Notes under the pieces: model-generated
What the model was told of the DNA's origin: nothing
What the model saw: only the letters and a program-made list of their open reading frames with translations
The model's database searches: none
Origin: Methanohalophilus euhalobius
GTDB taxonomy: Archaea > Halobacteriota > Methanosarcinia > Methanosarcinales > Methanosarcinaceae
Assembly (NCBI RefSeq): GCF_900215215.1
Contig: NZ_OBDR01000009.1
Span: 1-64,000 of the forward strand
Length of the DNA stretch: 64,000 bases
Direction of reading: 5' to 3'
In this document: in pieces, positions 61,855 to 64,000 of the stretch
How the letters are laid out: each line of letters begins with the position of its first letter
Numbering within the stretch: position 1 is the stretch's first letter
Program-made: the position numbers and the translations under genes

Positions 61855-63189
61855 ATGAAAATCATTGTCATAGGTGCAGGTGAAGTTGGATATCATATAG
61901 CAAAATCACTGTACCTGGAAAATGATCTTGTTATTATTGATGAAGATGAAGATGCTTGCCTGAGGGTCGATGAATTCGATGTTCAGGTCATCCGGGGCAA
62001 CGGTGCAAATGCTACAGTTCTTGAAAAAGTTTTGATAGGCGCAGATCTCCTTGTGGCTGTAACCGGTGATGATGAAGTAAACATAGTTTCATGTATGGCT
62101 GCTAAATTGATAAAACAGTCCAATAAGAACTTCAAGACCATGGCAAGGGTCAGTAATCCTGATTATATAGATAGGCCGGTAGCCAAACGTACACAGGTTG
62201 GTATTGATGTAATGATATGTCCTGAACTTGCCCTTGCATCTGAAGTTGCTGACATTTTATCAGTTCCTTCTGCTATTGATTCTGAATCCTTTGCAGATGG
62301 AAAAGTAAAAATGATGGAGTTTGTTGTTAAGGACAATAGTAATATTGCAGGCAAACATCTTCGGGACATAGATTTGCTCGATTGCTGTATCGTAAGTGCT
62401 CTTTTCAGGGGTTCGCAACTGATCATTCCTCATGGTGAAGATATTATTCAGGCCGGCGACCACATCGTAATTATTGGTAAAACAGAAGCAATGAAGGACA
62501 TTTCTTCCTTTTTTGGTGAGATCACTAAATCACGTAGCCGCGTGATGATAATTGGAGGGGGGGTAGTTGGATTTTATCTGGCACAGCTGCTTGAAAATAC
62601 CCGTTTGAACGTAAAGATTATTGAAAAGGGTCGCCAGAGGTCTGAAATGGTAGCCGATAATCTTCAAAAGGCACTTGTTTTGCATGGGGACGGTTCCGAC
62701 CTGAATCTTCTAAAGGAAGAAGGTGTCGGTGAGATAGACGTAGTAATCTCTGTCACAGACAATGATGAAAAGAATTTATTGTGTTCACTGATGGCCAAAC
62801 AGCTGGGAGCAAAGAAGGTAATTGTCAGAGCTGATCACTTTGATTATGTGCCACTTTTCGAAATGGTAGGTGTAGACCGTGCTGTCAGTCCCAGGGAAGC
62901 TACGGTTAATGAAGTACTCAAACTTACTATGGGAACGGGAATCGAAGCCCTGACGACTATTGAAGGCGAAAAGGCAGAAATTATCGAATATACCGTATCT
63001 CGCAAATCAAGAGTGACAGGAAAGCTTCTAAAAGATGTGAATTTCCCGGATGATTCACTCGTAAGCATGGTAGTACATGGAGGAGTAACTATTATTCCCC
63101 GGGGTAACTACAGGATAAGGGAGGGAGATCACCTGCTTGTATTTTCCCTGCCCACGGCACATCAGGCTGTAGAAAAACTGTTCAAGTAA
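61855..63189 (+). CDS. trkA: TrkA, regulatory subunit of potassium uptake
   Basis: A cytoplasmic NAD(H)/ATP-binding protein of 444 residues that gates Trk/Ktr potassium channels. It has two TrkA-N Rossmann domains (IIVIGAGEVGYHIAKSL at the N-terminus; VMIIGGGVVGFYLAQLL near residue 230), each followed by a TrkA-C domain. ATG 61855 lies eight bases after GAGGT; the frame starts 18 bases earlier without a site. No channel subunit (TrkH) is adjacent in this window. Confidence 0.93.
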   Translation: MKIIVIGAGEVGYHIAKSLYLENDLVIIDEDEDACLRVDEFDVQVIRGNGANATVLEKVLIGADLLVAVTGDDEVNIVSCMAAKLIKQSNKNFKTMARVSNPDYIDRPVAKRTQVGIDVMICPELALASEVADILSVPSAIDSESFADGKVKMMEFVVKDNSNIAGKHLRDIDLLDCCIVSALFRGSQLIIPHGEDIIQAGDHIVIIGKTEAMKDISSFFGEITKSRSRVMIIGGGVVGFYLAQLLENTRLNVKIIEKGRQRSEMVADNLQKALVLHGDGSDLNLLKEEGVGEIDVVISVTDNDEKNLLCSLMAKQLGAKKVIVRADHFDYVPLFEMVGVDRAVSPREATVNEVLKLTMGTGIEALTTIEGEKAEIIEYTVSRKSRVTGKLLKDVNFPDDSLVSMVVHGGVTIIPRGNYRIREGDHLLVFSLPTAHQAVEKLFK

Positions 63190-63267
63190 GTACATTTCTG
63201 GGTGTCCATATCCGGTGACTGTAGGATAGAGAAGTCGAAAACTCCTGAATTCTGGAAATATAAAAAA

Positions 63268-64000
63268 TCAGTCAAACTGATTCTTTTTATATTTGAATTC
63301 AAAGTTGTTGTTAACAACATCTCTGAAAAGACCCCTCAGGTCCCATAATAGTTTCTTGTTTGCTTTGAATAGGGCATAAAGCAGGTCTTTAAGACTCAGG
63401 CTATAGAAATTAACATTGGACAGGGATTGTGCAAGGTGATTGAGGTCCTTGTCTGTAGATTTGATAAATGTCTCTTTTACTACCAGACTATATTCGATTT
63501 CCTTTCCGATGGTGGATCTCCAGAGAGTTTCATATTCGTTCAGGGTATCTGTGGTGTAATCTCCTTTTTTGATGGCATCAGCAGCGACTTCTGCAGCAAT
63601 CTTTCCAGCTTCCATTGCATTGATTATGCCTCCTCCTGTAATTGGATCAGACTGACGTGCAGCATCACCCACAAGGATTAAGCCATCACTAACGGTTTTT
63701 TCGATGGGTCCACTAACGGGAACTCCTCCATAGACCATTTCGATGATCCTCCCTTCGGGGTAAACATCTCTCATAAATTTGTCAAGATAGTCGATGGCTC
63801 TGTGGTCACCGGATTTACTTCCCAGGATGCCAACACCGATGTTTGCCATATTTTCACCTTTCGGGAATACCCAGAGGTAGCCTGCGGGTGCAATTTCGTT
63901 TCCGAGATAAAAATCACAGAATTGTGGATCAATATCAATATCAGTTACAAGATATTGTACGCAGGTTTCCATATCGGCTGGTTTCAGGGAGGTGTCGATT
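63268..64000 (-). CDS. Geranylgeranyl reductase-family flavoprotein (C-terminal part)
   Basis: The frame runs off the right end of the window, so the FAD-binding N-terminus is not seen. The visible ~244 residues include [39 protein letters not shown] and [20 protein letters not shown], the conserved C-terminal FAD contact of the family. Members saturate geranylgeranyl chains of archaeal membrane lipids or other isoprenoids. The tail ([20 protein letters not shown]) is helical. Exact substrate is undetermined. Confidence 0.88.
   Translation of the reverse strand, partial: IDTSLKPADMETCVQYLVTDIDIDPQFCDFYLGNEIAPAGYLWVFPKGENMANIGVGILGSKSGDHRAIDYLDKFMRDVYPEGRIIEMVYGGVPVSGPIEKTVSDGLILVGDAARQSDPITGGGIINAMEAGKIAAEVAADAIKKGDYTTDTLNEYETLWRSTIGKEIEYSLVVKETFIKSTDKDLNHLAQSLSNVNFYSLSLKDLLYALFKANKKLLWDLRGLFRDVVNNNFEFKYKKNQFD

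Overview
The window is a chromosomal segment of a methylotrophic methanogenic archaeon of the Methanosarcinaceae. The evidence is a dimethylamine methyltransferase gene with an in-frame amber (pyrrolysine) codon, a methanofuran-biosynthesis cluster (mfnD-mfnF-mfnE), archaeal-type LeuRS, ThrRS, S-adenosylmethionine synthetase and EF-1 beta, KEOPS and RPA genes, archaeal TATA boxes with leaderless starts, and a tRNA-Tyr with an intron at 37/38 and a C1-G72 pair. The moderate GC content and a C-terminal geranylgeranyl-reductase fragment fit Methanohalophilus, Methanolobus or Methanococcoides. The genus is inferred from general resemblance, not tested.

Layout. 1-5 kb: 3' end of mtbB, a CPA1-type antiporter with a TrkA tail, and an RPA / RPA-associated pair ending at a clear hairpin terminator. 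5-7 kb: a minus-strand operon of two winged-helix regulators and a phosphoesterase. 8-12 kb: leuS and thrC. 12-15 kb: KEOPS Cgi121, class II FBPase and a t6A methylthiotransferase that appears to start at CTG. 15-23 kb: CLC channel, iron-sulfur flavoprotein, ADP-forming acyl-CoA synthetase with a DRTGG partner, pgk, AMMECR1. 23-29 kb: argC, CBS protein, argJ, then two head-to-tail ADP-dependent sugar kinase paralogues and a TIM-barrel isomerase. 29-34 kb: an ArsR-type regulator followed by a tightly coupled radical-SAM/HhH, DUF4130 and MutS-like series. 34-38 kb: hisB-hisA-hisG, metK and two tRNAs.

38-50 kb is the least ordered part. It has a 1.5-kb region with six copies of TTTGACAG and the frameshifted remains of a surface protein with a C-terminal sorting-like tail. 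Then come an NfnAB/SudBA-type flavoprotein pair, a PP-loop/ferredoxin fusion, and an AT-rich IS200/IS605 element whose tnpA is internally deleted while tnpB is full length. After these lie an AI-2E-type transporter, thrS, acyP and a coenzyme F390 synthetase-like pseudogene. 50-64 kb returns to housekeeping: a TOPRIM protein, two previously uncalled zinc-ribbon microproteins, an ABC1 kinase, thiI, tRNA-Ala, EF-1 beta, the mfn cluster, grpE-dnaK-dnaJ, a TrkA protein and a geranylgeranyl reductase running off the end.

The strongest candidate for an under-described system is the 29.6-34.3 kb group: regulator, radical-SAM protein with an HhH tail, free-standing DUF4130 and HhH-MutS-like ATPase. 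The last three overlap or nearly touch. The families suggest DNA modification or repair, but the substrate is not deducible from sequence. All assignments come from reading motifs by eye; no database search was run.
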